From Flavobacterium sp. CECT 9288 (GTDB taxonomy: Bacteria > Bacteroidota > Bacteroidia > Flavobacteriales > Flavobacteriaceae), in NCBI RefSeq assembly GCF_918731615.1, contig NZ_OU957226.1:434001-498000 (forward strand): DNA of 64,000 nucleotides, given 5' to 3'. The translations under genes and the position numbers were made by a program. Numbering within the stretch: position 1 is the stretch's first letter; each line of letters begins with the position of its first letter. The notes under the pieces are model-generated. The model worked only from the letters and a program-made list of their open reading frames with translations. It ran no database searches and had not been told where the DNA came from. This document shows, in pieces, positions 1 to 8,147 of this stretch.

Positions 1-597
1 TCCAATTTTGAAAAAGCAGAGAAACTTTTCAAGGATGAAAAATACAGTCAGGCAGAAGTTCTTTTTGAAGGTATTTTGAAAACCAATCCTACTGATACTA
101 AGGTTATAGAATACCTAGGCGATATTGCGGGTCAATCTAAATCATGGGATAAAGCGATAGTCTATTATAAAAAGCTCAAAGTGCTTAAGCCTACTGAGGC
201 AGATTATCATTATAAATATGGTGGTGCGCTTGGTATGAAAGCCAAGACCGTGAATAAGTTTAAAGCGCTTGGAATGATTGATGAGGTTAAATCTTCATTT
301 GAAAAAGCCATTGTATTAAACCCAAAGCATATTGACTCCCGATGGGCATTGATAGAATTGTATATTCAGTTGCCTGGAATTGTTGGCGGAAGCGAGTCTA
401 AAGCGATTAAATATTCCAATGAATTAGCAAAATTATCACCTGTAGACGGCTACCTTTCAAGAGGGCATATTGATGAATATTTTGAACGATACGCTGCTGC
501 AGAAAATCAATATAAAAAAGCCATTCAGGCGGGTAGTACAAAAGTAGGTTCCCAAAAATTAGACAATTTATACAAACATAAATTAAAGAAAACGTAA
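1..597 (+). CDS. Tetratricopeptide repeat protein, 5' end outside window
   Basis: The reading frame is open from base 1, so the true start lies upstream. An in-frame TTG at 76 is probably internal, because upstream codons already read as a TPR helix (FEKAEKLFKDEKYSQAEVLFEG). About 198 residues are visible. Helical pairs with TPR-like small/aromatic spacing recur, for example around WDKAIVYYKKLKVLKPTEADYHYKYG and SSFEKAIVLNPKHIDSRWALIELY. TPR proteins usually act as protein-interaction scaffolds; no enzymatic motif is seen. It ends 61 bp before mpl and could be co-transcribed with it. The partner and role are unknown. Confidence 0.75.
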   Translation, partial: SNFEKAEKLFKDEKYSQAEVLFEGILKTNPTDTKVIEYLGDIAGQSKSWDKAIVYYKKLKVLKPTEADYHYKYGGALGMKAKTVNKFKALGMIDEVKSSFEKAIVLNPKHIDSRWALIELYIQLPGIVGGSESKAIKYSNELAKLSPVDGYLSRGHIDEYFERYAAAENQYKKAIQAGSTKVGSQKLDNLYKHKLKKT

Positions 598-658
598 TAA
601 TCTCACTCCGTTATTTGGCTGTGGCCAATGCGCAAATAAAATTCAGAAAAATATAAAT

Positions 659-2068
659 ATGGAAACTACACATCCAAATTCTAACCAATCAGTATTAAGT
701 TCAAATACATCCAACCATCTCCATTTCATAGCAATAGGAGGTAGCGCCATGCATAACTTGGCACTTGCTTTGCACAACAAGGGATATAAAGTTACAGGTA
801 GTGACGATGCAGTTTTTGAGCCTTCGAAATCACGGTTAGAAAAAAAAGGATTACTTCCGCAAGAGATGGGTTGGTTTCCCGAAAAAATAACACAAGATAT
901 TGAAGCAATTATTTTGGGTATGCATGCCAAAGCTGATAATCCTGAATTACTACAAGCACAAGCTTTAGGGTTAAAAATATATTCTTATCCAGAATTTTTA
1001 TACGAGCAATCAAAAAACAAAACTCGCGTAGTGATAGGAGGTTCTCACGGAAAGACTACTATAACATCTATGATTTTGCACGTGATGCATTATCATAATA
1101 TTGCTGTAGATTATATGGTAGGAGCGCAACTTGAGGGTTTTGATACGATGGTGCACTTGACAGAAGAAAATGATTTTATGGTACTTGAAGGGGATGAGTA
1201 TTTGTCGTCACCTATAGACAGGCGTCCTAAATTTCATTTGTATCAGCCTAATATTGCTCTAATTTCAGGTATTGCTTGGGATCACATAAATGTTTTCCCG
1301 ACTTATGAAAATTACGTGGAGCAGTTTGAAATTTTTATTGATAAAATTACGAACGGTGGAATATTAGTGTACAACGAAGACGATGCCGAAGTGAAGCGCG
1401 TTGCTGAGGCTGCAACAAATCCGATCCGTAAATTAGCCTATGCTACACCTCAATATATAGTTAGTGATGGAGTAACACTTTTAGAAACTCCAGAAGGGGA
1501 CATGCCGATTGAAGTGTTTGGTGCGCACAATTTAAATAATTTGGCTGGTGCCAAATGGATTTGCCAAAACATGGGTGTTGATGAAGCTGATTTTTACGAA
1601 GCAATCGCTAGTTTTAAAGGAGCAAGTAAGCGTCTAGAGAAAATAGCCGAAGGAAAAGGAAAAGTAGCCTACAAAGATTTTGCACACTCACCAAGTAAAG
1701 TAGCAGCCACAACTAAAGCAGTAAAAGAACAATACCCAAATCGTAAATTAGTAGCCTGTTTAGAATTGCACACCTACAGTAGTTTGAATGCGGAGTTTTT
1801 AAAAGAATATGAAGGAGCGCTGGAATATGCTGATGTAGCAGTTGTGTTTTACTCGCCTGATGCTGTAAAAATCAAACAACTGGAAGAAGTAACTTATGAT
1901 CAAATAGCCAAAGCTTTTAACAGAGAAGATTTGATTATTTATACCAATCCACAAGATTTTAAAAACTATTTGTTTAATCTTGATTTAGACAATTCAGCTT
2001 TGTTGTTGATGAGTTCTGGAAATTATGGCGGATTAAATTTTGATGAGGTTAAAAATCTAATGCAGTAA
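659..2068 (+). CDS. mpl: UDP-N-acetylmuramate:L-Ala-gamma-D-Glu-meso-DAP ligase (Mpl), murein peptide recycling
   Basis: This is a 469-residue Mur-ligase family protein. An N-terminal Rossmann-like motif (HFIAIGGSAMHNLA, residues 22-35) precedes the ATP-binding loop GGSHGKTT (127-134). The central domain has the EGDEY motif and an ISGIAWDHINVFPTY segment, and a C-terminal ligase domain follows. Mpl reattaches recycled tripeptide to UDP-MurNAc in the cytoplasm. The GGSAMHNLA signature and absence of a MurC-type GIGGxGMS motif favour Mpl over MurC. The start ATG at 659 has no Shine-Dalgarno sequence. The gene is followed by a strong hairpin shared with the convergent DUF1287 gene. MurC is the main alternative and is less likely. 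Confidence 0.88.
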   Translation: METTHPNSNQSVLSSNTSNHLHFIAIGGSAMHNLALALHNKGYKVTGSDDAVFEPSKSRLEKKGLLPQEMGWFPEKITQDIEAIILGMHAKADNPELLQAQALGLKIYSYPEFLYEQSKNKTRVVIGGSHGKTTITSMILHVMHYHNIAVDYMVGAQLEGFDTMVHLTEENDFMVLEGDEYLSSPIDRRPKFHLYQPNIALISGIAWDHINVFPTYENYVEQFEIFIDKITNGGILVYNEDDAEVKRVAEAATNPIRKLAYATPQYIVSDGVTLLETPEGDMPIEVFGAHNLNNLAGAKWICQNMGVDEADFYEAIASFKGASKRLEKIAEGKGKVAYKDFAHSPSKVAATTKAVKEQYPNRKLVACLELHTYSSLNAEFLKEYEGALEYADVAVVFYSPDAVKIKQLEEVTYDQIAKAFNREDLIIYTNPQDFKNYLFNLDLDNSALLLMSSGNYGGLNFDEVKNLMQ

Positions 2069-2076
2069 TAAACTTT

Positions 2077-2100
2077 AAGGCGCCATTATTATGGCGCCTT
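2077..2100. terminator. Bidirectional terminator between mpl and the DUF1287 gene
   Basis: A perfect 10-bp stem (2077-2086 with 2091-2100, AAGGCGCCAT/ATGGCGCCTT) encloses a 4-nt loop. It is followed by a T-rich run on the plus strand and lies between two converging genes. Confidence 0.85.
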
Positions 2101-2706
2101 TTATTTTTCATATTGATAATGCCCCACTATTTTATATTTAAATAAACAGTCTTCTAGTACTTGTCCAGCTCCCACGTTATGTACAAGTAGTGGGCGCATG
2201 CCGTCACTCGTTTTTTTATGAGTTACAATGCCTATGTGGGGTAGTTTTCCGTTAATTATCCAAGTAACAATATCACCTGTTTTATAATCTTGAGCTTCAT
2301 CGGTTACCAGTAGTTTTTTACCTTTTCTTTCAAAGAAAACCTCTAAGTTTGGAACTCTTCTGTGATCTATATTTGTATCAGTCCCTTTCATGCCCCATTT
2401 TTTAAGGTTGGGATATTTCGAAAAATGATTTTTCATATCCTCATGTACTTCTTTTTGTAAATCAATATTCAACTTTCGGTAAGTTCTAATGACTACATCC
2501 GTACAAACTCCTTTGTTTTTAGATACATCTCCTTTAGGATAGGGTATGGATTTATACGTTGGATCATAAATGATTTTGGGGTTTATAATGGATAAAGCCG
2601 CATTTGAAAGTCGTGTTTCAAACGAAATATTTGGTCTGGCTTGCTGCGCCTTTGATTCATAAGGCATTAAAATGCTAATAATTAGTAAGAAATAAATTGC
2701 CTTCAT
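2101..2706 (-). CDS. DUF1287 family exported protein
   Basis: The 201-residue protein begins with a signal peptide (about residues 1-20, ending SKAQQ). The remainder matches the DUF1287 pattern: YDPTYKSIPYPKGDV, then GVCTDVVIR with a conserved Cys, DTNIDHRRVPNL, TGDIVTW, LPHIGIV and VHNVGAG. The Cys and the later His residues are arranged as in NlpC/P60-like folds, so a periplasmic hydrolase or amidase role is possible; this is inference. Family function is not established. The gene converges on mpl and shares its terminator. The ATG at 2706 is the only start that leaves a complete signal peptide. Confidence 0.82.
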   Translation of the reverse strand: MKAIYFLLIISILMPYESKAQQARPNISFETRLSNAALSIINPKIIYDPTYKSIPYPKGDVSKNKGVCTDVVIRTYRKLNIDLQKEVHEDMKNHFSKYPNLKKWGMKGTDTNIDHRRVPNLEVFFERKGKKLLVTDEAQDYKTGDIVTWIINGKLPHIGIVTHKKTSDGMRPLLVHNVGAGQVLEDCLFKYKIVGHYQYEK

Positions 2707-2774
2707 CTTTTATCTTTAATTAAAATAACGCTATTTTTACTATTGTATTATGCTTAATTTTAAAAAGTTACGAC

Positions 2775-3467
2775 TTGGAACAAACTAATTTTCCCATCAC
2801 AAATTGGTCCGAAGATGATAGACCACGTGAAAAATTGATGCTCAAAGGTAAAAGTGCTCTTAGCGATGCGGAGTTAATAGCTATATTGATAGGATCAGGT
2901 AGTCGGAATGAGTCCGCTGTTGATTTAAGCAAACGAATTTTATCCAGTGTTGACAATAATTTAAATGCATTAGGAAAATTATCCTTAGCACAATTAACCA
3001 CTTTTAAGGGGATGGGAGAAGCAAAGGCTATTGCAATTATTGCAGCTCTTGAATTGGGTCGACGACGTAGAGCAGAGGATACTGTGGAGTTAAAAAAAGT
3101 AACCTCAAGTAAAGTGATTTTTGAAATCATGCAACCCGTAATAGGAGAGCTGCCACATGAGGAGTTTTGGATTATTTTTTTGAATAATTCTAATAAAATT
3201 ATTGCGAAATCTCAACTGAGTAAAGGAGGTATTACTGGAACACTAGTTGATGTGCGACTTGTTTTTAAAACAGCCTTAGAAAATGGTGCAACTGCCTTAA
3301 TTTTATGTCATAACCATCCCTCAGGAACACTTGTACCCAGTGATGCAGACAAACACATCACCAAAAAATTAAAACAAGCAGGAGAAAGTTTAGAAATTAA
3401 AGTCCTAGATCATCTTATAGTGACTGAAAACAGTTATTTTAGCTTTGCCGATGAAGGCATAATTTAA
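2775..3467 (+). CDS. radC: RadC family protein (JAB/MPN domain)
   Basis: The 230-residue protein has a helix-hairpin-helix region (about residues 70-95, TTFKGMGEAKAIAII) followed by an MPN/JAB domain. The metal-binding JAMM pattern is complete: H179, H181, S189 and D192 in HNHPSGTLVPSDAD. RadC was named for DNA repair, but its biochemical role is unsettled. The start is taken as TTG at 2775, because it gives the usual N-terminus (EQTNFPITNWSEDDRPREK) and the first ATG would delete the conserved RPREKL segment. The next gene starts 9 bp after the stop, suggesting an operon with the HAD phosphatase and the following secreted protein. Confidence 0.9.
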   Translation: MEQTNFPITNWSEDDRPREKLMLKGKSALSDAELIAILIGSGSRNESAVDLSKRILSSVDNNLNALGKLSLAQLTTFKGMGEAKAIAIIAALELGRRRRAEDTVELKKVTSSKVIFEIMQPVIGELPHEEFWIIFLNNSNKIIAKSQLSKGGITGTLVDVRLVFKTALENGATALILCHNHPSGTLVPSDADKHITKKLKQAGESLEIKVLDHLIVTENSYFSFADEGII

Positions 3468-3476
3468 TCGCAAAAT

Positions 3477-4163
3477 ATGAAAACAAAATTAACGGATGTT
3501 TTTTTTGACCTAGACCATACATTATGGGATTTCGATAAAAATTCAGAACTTACTTTCAATACTATTTTTAAAAACAATCACCCCGAAGTTGATGCTAAGC
3601 TATTCATTGATAAATATGTACCTATAAATCAAGAATGTTGGAAATTATATCAGTTTGACAAAATTACGCATGAGGAATTGCGTTACAACAGATTGAAACA
3701 TTCATTTGATGCTATTGACTACTCCATTTCGGATGCCCAAATAAATAAAATTTCCGATGAATACATCAGACTTTTACCGGATAACAATCACCTATTTGAC
3801 GGGACTTTTGAAATTTTAGAGTATTTAAAGCCAAAATACAACTTGCATATCATTACTAATGGCTTTGCCGAAGTGCAATCTAGAAAAATGTACAATGCAA
3901 AAATTCAAAGTTATTTTCAAACCGTAACAAACTCTGAAATGGCTGGTGTAAAAAAACCTAATCCAGCAATTTTTAATTTTGCGCTAAAACAAGCTAATGC
4001 AGCTGTTGCATCTAGCATTATGATAGGAGATAGCTATGATGCCGATGTTTTAGGAGCGCTCAATGCAGGATTAGATGCAATTTATTTTAACGAAAGCAAT
4101 GCAAGTGTTGACCAGAGCATCAAGCAGATCAACAATTTATTAGAACTTAAAAAATTTTTATAA
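3477..4163 (+). CDS. HAD superfamily hydrolase, YjjG-type pyrimidine 5'-nucleotidase
   Basis: The 228-residue protein has the HAD motifs in order: DLDHTLWDF with nucleophile D11 and D13, motif II around T127 (HIITNGF), K160 in VKKPNP, and acidic motif GDSYDAD (D185, D190). The DLDHTLWDFDKNS signature is typical of YjjG-like nucleotidases, which dephosphorylate non-canonical pyrimidine nucleotides in the cytoplasm. The exact substrate is inferred from family resemblance only. It lies 9 bp after radC and 1 bp before the next gene, which suggests translational coupling. Confidence 0.85.
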   Translation: MKTKLTDVFFDLDHTLWDFDKNSELTFNTIFKNNHPEVDAKLFIDKYVPINQECWKLYQFDKITHEELRYNRLKHSFDAIDYSISDAQINKISDEYIRLLPDNNHLFDGTFEILEYLKPKYNLHIITNGFAEVQSRKMYNAKIQSYFQTVTNSEMAGVKKPNPAIFNFALKQANAAVASSIMIGDSYDADVLGALNAGLDAIYFNESNASVDQSIKQINNLLELKKFL

Positions 4164-4164
4164 G

Positions 4165-4932
4165 ATGAAAAAATTAGCAGTAAGCATTTTACTTTTATTC
4201 GTAAGTATTTCTTTTGGCCAATCGGTAAACAATTATAAAGCGGTAATTGTTCCCTTAAAGTTTGAGTGGTTAAAAACTGAAAATAAATACCGAGTGAATA
4301 CTTTAACAAAGTTCAATCTAGAAAAAGCTGGATTTACAGCTTTTTATAATAAAGAAAATCTACCTAATGAATATAGTAACAGGTGTGATTTGCTCTATGC
4401 AAATGTGGAAAAAGAGAATGGATTTTTAATTACTAAACTTTTTGTAACTCTTAAAGATTGTAATGAGAAGCTTGTTTTTAAATCGGAAGTTGGTAAAAGT
4501 AGAGAGAAAGATTTTAATGCGGCATATGCCGAAGCTATAAATGAAGCTTTTTTATCTGTAAATTCTTTAAAATACAAGTACAGTGGCGTTGCAGTACAAC
4601 AAAATAATATCCAAGCTAATCCAGTAATAGCTCCGCAAAGCGAACAAAAAATCGTATCAAGTCCAGCTTCTTCTGCCTTGGTAACCAGTGCGCCACCAGC
4701 AACAGTAGATACAGCTGATCTTTTGTATGCTCAACCTACAGCTACAGGCTATCAATTGATTGATAAAACTCCAAAAGTGGTTATGAAATTGCTAAAAACT
4801 TCTCAGCAGAATTCATTTATTGCTGTCAAAGATGATTTGCAAGGATCTTTGATTCTTAAGGACAATCAATGGTTTTTTGAGTATTATAAAAATGATCAGC
4901 TAATTTCAGAAAAGGTTGCTGTCAAGTTTTAA
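4165..4932 (+). CDS. Secreted protein of unknown function
   Basis: I do not recognise a family. The 255-residue protein has a clear signal peptide (residues 1-19, LLLFVSISFGQ). A first domain of about 125 residues is rich in Lys/Glu and beta-prone. A Ser/Ala/Pro/Gln-rich linker (about 140-190) follows, then a small C-terminal domain ending VAVKF. No lipobox, catalytic motif or membrane segment is seen after the signal. Only one base separates it from the YjjG-like gene. A strong bidirectional terminator follows. It is probably periplasmic or outer-membrane associated. Confidence 0.7.
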   Translation: MKKLAVSILLLFVSISFGQSVNNYKAVIVPLKFEWLKTENKYRVNTLTKFNLEKAGFTAFYNKENLPNEYSNRCDLLYANVEKENGFLITKLFVTLKDCNEKLVFKSEVGKSREKDFNAAYAEAINEAFLSVNSLKYKYSGVAVQQNNIQANPVIAPQSEQKIVSSPASSALVTSAPPATVDTADLLYAQPTATGYQLIDKTPKVVMKLLKTSQQNSFIAVKDDLQGSLILKDNQWFFEYYKNDQLISEKVAVKF

Positions 4933-4950
4933 ATGGAATCTAAATTTTTT

Positions 4951-4981
4951 AATGCCTCTGTGACCATGTTGCAGAGGCATT
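4951..4981. terminator. Bidirectional terminator
   Basis: A 10-bp stem (4951-4960 with 4972-4981, AATGCCTCTG/CAGAGGCATT) encloses an 11-nt loop. T runs follow on the plus strand and A runs precede it at 4943-4950. It serves the secreted-protein gene and convergent rarA. Confidence 0.85.
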
Positions 4982-4983
4982 TT

Positions 4984-6261
4984 TTAATAACCGTATTTAT
5001 CTTGCCAACGGTTTTTTAAAAATTCACGAATGCTGTTTTCTCTTGAATTATTCCCAGGTACATAAATTGGAGTATTGCTCAAATCATCAGGTAAAAATTC
5101 TTGTTCTGCAAAATTATTAGCGTAATCATGAGAGTATTTGTACTCCTCGCCATAGCCTAGTTCTTTCATGAGTTTAGTTGGGGCATTTCGCAAATGAATC
5201 GGTACGGGTAAATCTCCAGTTTGTTTTACAAGCTGTTGCGCGGTGCCTATAGCTAAGTAAGAGGCATTGCTTTTAGGTGAAGTTGCTAGATATACTGCAC
5301 ATTGACTCAAAATAATTCTACTCTCAGGATAACCTATCGTTGCTACAGCTTGAAAAGTGTTGTTTGCCATGATAAAAGCTGTAGGATTGGCGTTGCCAAT
5401 ATCTTCACTACTCAAAATAAGCATTCTTCTTGCAATAAATTTTACATCTTCGCCGCCTTCAATCATACGTGCCAGCCAGTACACAGCTCCATTAGGATCA
5501 CTACCACGAATAGATTTTATAAATGCCGACACTATATCATAATGTTGTTCGCCCGTTTTGTCATACAGCACCGTATTTTGCTGTACTACTTCAAACACAC
5601 GTTCATTAGTAATGATTATTTTGTCATCAAGAGATGCATTTACCACAAGTTCAAAAACATTCAATAATTTTCTGCCATCACCGCCCGAAAGCCTTAATAG
5701 AGCTTCTGTTTCTTTGAGCTCAATATTTTTTTGAGACATCAGTACGTCTTTCTTCATGGCACGTTCCAGCAAGGTCTCTAAATCTATTTTTGTAAACGGA
5801 TTTAACACATAGACTTGACATCTTGACAGTAAGGCGGGAATTACCTCAAAACTAGGATTTTCAGTTGTGGCGCCTATAAGGGTAACCCAGCCTTTCTCAA
5901 CAGCAGCAAGTAGGGAATCCTGTTGCGATTTACTAAAGCGGTGAATCTCGTCAATAAATAAAATAGGATTTTTGGCAGTAAATAATCCGCCACTTTGTTT
6001 TGCCTTTTCAATAACTTCCCTGATGTCTTTAACCCCAGAATTAATAGCACTTAAAATATAAAACGGACGCTTAGATTCTTGCGCAATAATTTGGGACAAA
6101 GTAGTTTTTCCAGTGCCAGGAGGTCCCCAGAAAATCAAAGACGGAATTATTCCCTTGTTAATTTGCTGTGTTAATGAACCGTTTGGTCCCACAAGATGGG
6201 ACTGACTTACATAATCTTCCAGTTTTTGAGGGCGTATTCGTTCTGCAAGTGGTGCTTCCAT
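4984..6261 (-). CDS. rarA: Replication-associated recombination protein RarA (AAA+ ATPase)
   Basis: The 425-residue protein has an AAA+ core: Walker [10 protein letters not shown] (46-54), Walker [10 protein letters not shown] (101-109), sensor 1 GATTENPSF (130-138) and arginine-finger region LLSRCQV (145-150). The C-terminal half carries the MgsA/RarA tetramerisation signature, including [22 protein letters not shown] and PKSNASYLA. RarA acts at stalled replication forks. Length and motif order match full-length family members. A TANNTTTG box on the minus strand (6309-6302) lies about 40 bp upstream of the ATG. Confidence 0.95.
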   Translation of the reverse strand: MEAPLAERIRPQKLEDYVSQSHLVGPNGSLTQQINKGIIPSLIFWGPPGTGKTTLSQIIAQESKRPFYILSAINSGVKDIREVIEKAKQSGGLFTAKNPILFIDEIHRFSKSQQDSLLAAVEKGWVTLIGATTENPSFEVIPALLSRCQVYVLNPFTKIDLETLLERAMKKDVLMSQKNIELKETEALLRLSGGDGRKLLNVFELVVNASLDDKIIITNERVFEVVQQNTVLYDKTGEQHYDIVSAFIKSIRGSDPNGAVYWLARMIEGGEDVKFIARRMLILSSEDIGNANPTAFIMANNTFQAVATIGYPESRIILSQCAVYLATSPKSNASYLAIGTAQQLVKQTGDLPVPIHLRNAPTKLMKELGYGEEYKYSHDYANNFAEQEFLPDDLSNTPIYVPGNNSRENSIREFLKNRWQDKYGY

Positions 6262-6301
6262 ATTTTAAATTCAGTTGGCAATTACCTATTTATTATGAAT
6301 A

Positions 6302-6309
6302 CAAAATTA
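6302..6309 (-). promoter_or_regulatory. Candidate -7 box for rarA
   Basis: On the minus strand the sequence reads TAATTTTG, matching TANNTTTG. No clear -33 TTTG lies at the expected spacing, so this is a partial match. Confidence 0.35.
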
Positions 6310-6347
6310 CAGTTTTATTTGGAGCTTTTTCCAGCTGTACATTCTAT

Positions 6348-6380
6348 CTTTTATATCTTGTAAAAAACAAGATATAAAAG
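6348..6380. repeat. Long AT-rich hairpin between divergent rarA and rhomboid genes
   Basis: A perfect 14-bp inverted repeat (6348-6361 with 6367-6380, CTTTTATATCTTGT/ACAAGATATAAAAG) surrounds five A residues. No T run follows on either strand, so it is not a standard terminator. It lies beyond the candidate rarA promoter. The rest of 6262-6508 holds a short segment (6428-6444) resembling the reverse complement of the CATGCTGA motif in the repeats near 49-52 kb, and no gene. Confidence 0.6.
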
Positions 6381-6508
6381 GATGTCATTCCCATCTGGGC
6401 TAGGGTGTATCGTAAGTAGAGGAGGATGTTTCAGCATGACAAAATTTCATCCTATTTTATTTGGTTGCATTTTTGTACTTAAATGGTAAACACCTACAAT
6501 AGTATTAA

Positions 6509-7300
6509 ATGATTCCAGAAGCCTCTTTAGACAAACATTTTAAGTTTACAAATGCAGTTGTATTATTTCCATTTTTTGCAATAGTGTTATTGTGGTTCGT
6601 TTATTGGTTGCAAATAAAATTTGACTTTGATTTTTATCAAAACGGTATCTATCCCAGAACCTTTTCAGGACTTCAAGGTATTTTTTTAAGTCCATTCATC
6701 CATGGTGATTTAGAACATTTGTATAATAACAGTATACCACTATTTATTTTACTCGCAGCTTTGCAGTTTTTTTATGCTAGACAGTCTGTTCAAGTTGTTG
6801 TTTATGGAGTTTTATTATCAGGAATGATTACTTGGATTATCGGTAGAGAGAGTTTTCATATAGGCGCTAGCAGTCTAATTTATGTACTCTTTAGTTTTAT
6901 TTTTTTCAAAGGAATTCAAACTAAAAACCATAGACTAGTAGCATTATCTCTCACAGTGATTATTATTTACGGTGGTTTAGTATGGTATGTTTTTCCAAGT
7001 CCAGAGCTAATAACTGAAAAGTCAATTTCGTGGGAAGGTCATTTAGGAGGTTTAATTTCGGGTTTGCTGTTGTCTTTTCTATATACTACCCCCGAGTTAA
7101 AGAGAACTATAAAATACGATTGGGAACATCCAGATTATGATCCTTCTCAAGATAAATTCATGCAACGATTTGACGAAAATGGAAACTTCGTGAATTTACC
7201 CGTTGAAATCCCCATTGAGGAATCTCCTATTTATGAATATTACACTTCAAGTATACCTGTCCAGTATGATTTAATTAAAAAAAATGAGTTAAAACCATAG
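6509..7300 (+). CDS. Rhomboid family intramembrane serine protease
   Basis: The 263-residue protein has six hydrophobic segments. Catalytic residues are visible: S121 in GASSLIY and H178 in WEGHLGGLISG. The early HGDLEHLYNN segment (66-74) supplies the conserved His and Asn of the rhomboid oxyanion region. Rhomboids cleave transmembrane helices of client proteins within the inner membrane. A hydrophilic tail of about 70 residues follows the last helix. Start ATG 6509 directly precedes the cytoplasmic N-terminus. Substrate unknown. Confidence 0.9.
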   Translation: MIPEASLDKHFKFTNAVVLFPFFAIVLLWFVYWLQIKFDFDFYQNGIYPRTFSGLQGIFLSPFIHGDLEHLYNNSIPLFILLAALQFFYARQSVQVVVYGVLLSGMITWIIGRESFHIGASSLIYVLFSFIFFKGIQTKNHRLVALSLTVIIIYGGLVWYVFPSPELITEKSISWEGHLGGLISGLLLSFLYTTPELKRTIKYDWEHPDYDPSQDKFMQRFDENGNFVNLPVEIPIEESPIYEYYTSSIPVQYDLIKKNELKP

Positions 7301-7313
7301 TTTCAACTCATTT
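7282..7313. terminator. Terminator between rhomboid and rlmB genes
   Basis: A 9-bp stem (7282-7290, AAATGAGTT, with 7305-7313) plus an inner AAAC/GTTT pairing overlaps the rhomboid stop codon. On the minus strand a T-rich run follows, so it mainly suits rlmB. Confidence 0.7.
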
Positions 7314-7336
7314 AAAATTTTAAAGCGTATATCTTC

Positions 7337-8071
7337 TTAAGAACGTTGTCTTACAGCTTCATATAAAAAAGCGCCACATGCTACAGATACATTTAAGGAG
7401 CCAATTGTCCCAAACATAGGTAGCTTAGCTTTTTCATCTACAATTTTCAATACAGATGGATTTACACCTCTGTCTTCTGATCCCATAATTATTGCAACAG
7501 GTTCGTTCAAAGAGATGTCATATATGTTTTGCTCCGTCTTTTCTGTAGCAGCAACTGTTTTAATTCCGTTAGCTTGCAATAAAAATATCGCATCCTTGAT
7601 GTGTTCTACTTTACAAATAGGAATATTAAAAACTGCTCCCGCAGATGTTTTAACAGTATCTCCATTCACAGGCGCCGATCCAGCTTTTTGAACAATAATT
7701 CCATTTACTCCTGTACATTCAGCAGTTCTTATGATGGCTCCAAAATTTCTAGCATCTGAAATTTGGTCCAGAATTAAAAACAAAGGTTTTTTACCATTTT
7801 CAAGTACAGTATCAATTAAGGTCTCTAAATCAAAAAACGAAATAGGAGAGATGGTAGCCACAGCACCTTGATGGTTATTGGGGGTCAATCTGTTTAGTTT
7901 TTCAACTGGAACATAGGAGAAGTTAATATTACCGCGCTTCATTACTTTCATCAAGTCTTTCATAAGTTCGCTGCTCGCTTCTTTCTGAATATACACTTTG
8001 TCAACAGTTGCGCCAGATTGAATTGCTTCTATAATTGCTCTAATCCCGAATATTTGATGTTCTTTTTCCAT
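7337..8071 (-). CDS. rlmB: 23S rRNA 2'-O-methyltransferase RlmB (SpoU/TrmH family)
   Basis: The 244-residue protein has an N-terminal substrate-binding domain (IFGIRAIIEAI) and a C-terminal SPOUT domain. Motif 1 is DQISDARNFGAIIRTAE (102-118), motif 2 is IIMGSEDRGV (194-203), and motif 3 is GSLNVSVACGAFLYE (224-238). RlmB methylates the 2'-OH of G2251 (E. coli numbering) in the ribosomal P loop. Assignment to RlmB rather than another SpoU member rests on length and the N-terminal domain. A TAACTTTG box ends 4 nt before the ATG, so the mRNA may be leaderless. Confidence 0.85.
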   Translation of the reverse strand: MEKEHQIFGIRAIIEAIQSGATVDKVYIQKEASSELMKDLMKVMKRGNINFSYVPVEKLNRLTPNNHQGAVATISPISFFDLETLIDTVLENGKKPLFLILDQISDARNFGAIIRTAECTGVNGIIVQKAGSAPVNGDTVKTSAGAVFNIPICKVEHIKDAIFLLQANGIKTVAATEKTEQNIYDISLNEPVAIIMGSEDRGVNPSVLKIVDEKAKLPMFGTIGSLNVSVACGAFLYEAVRQRS

Positions 8072-8075
8072 GGCT

Positions 8076-8083
8076 CAAAGTTA
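8076..8083 (-). promoter_or_regulatory. -7 promoter box directly before rlmB start
   Basis: On the minus strand TAACTTTG matches TANNTTTG, and only AGCC separates it from the ATG. Transcription would begin at or near the start codon. Confidence 0.5.
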
Positions 8084-8102
8084 GGTAAAAGGTTTGTAAA
8101 AA

Positions 8103-8132
8103 AAAAACCACCAGCTGCGCTGATGGTTTTTT
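8103..8132 (-). terminator. Terminator of the susCD operon
   Basis: An inverted repeat with one mismatch around GCTG/CAGC (8103-8113 with 8121-8132) is followed on the minus strand by about ten T residues. It lies 3' of susD and upstream of rlmB. Confidence 0.8.
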
Positions 8133-8147
8133 ATAGTTAAGATTTGA

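Noticed and set aside
659..2068. MurC (UDP-MurNAc:L-Ala ligase)
   Set aside because: The N-terminal and central motifs fit Mpl better, and the gene is not in a mur/fts cluster.
5302..5667. Plus-strand reading frame inside rarA
   Set aside because: It is antisense to a well-conserved AAA+ gene and has no recognisable protein features.
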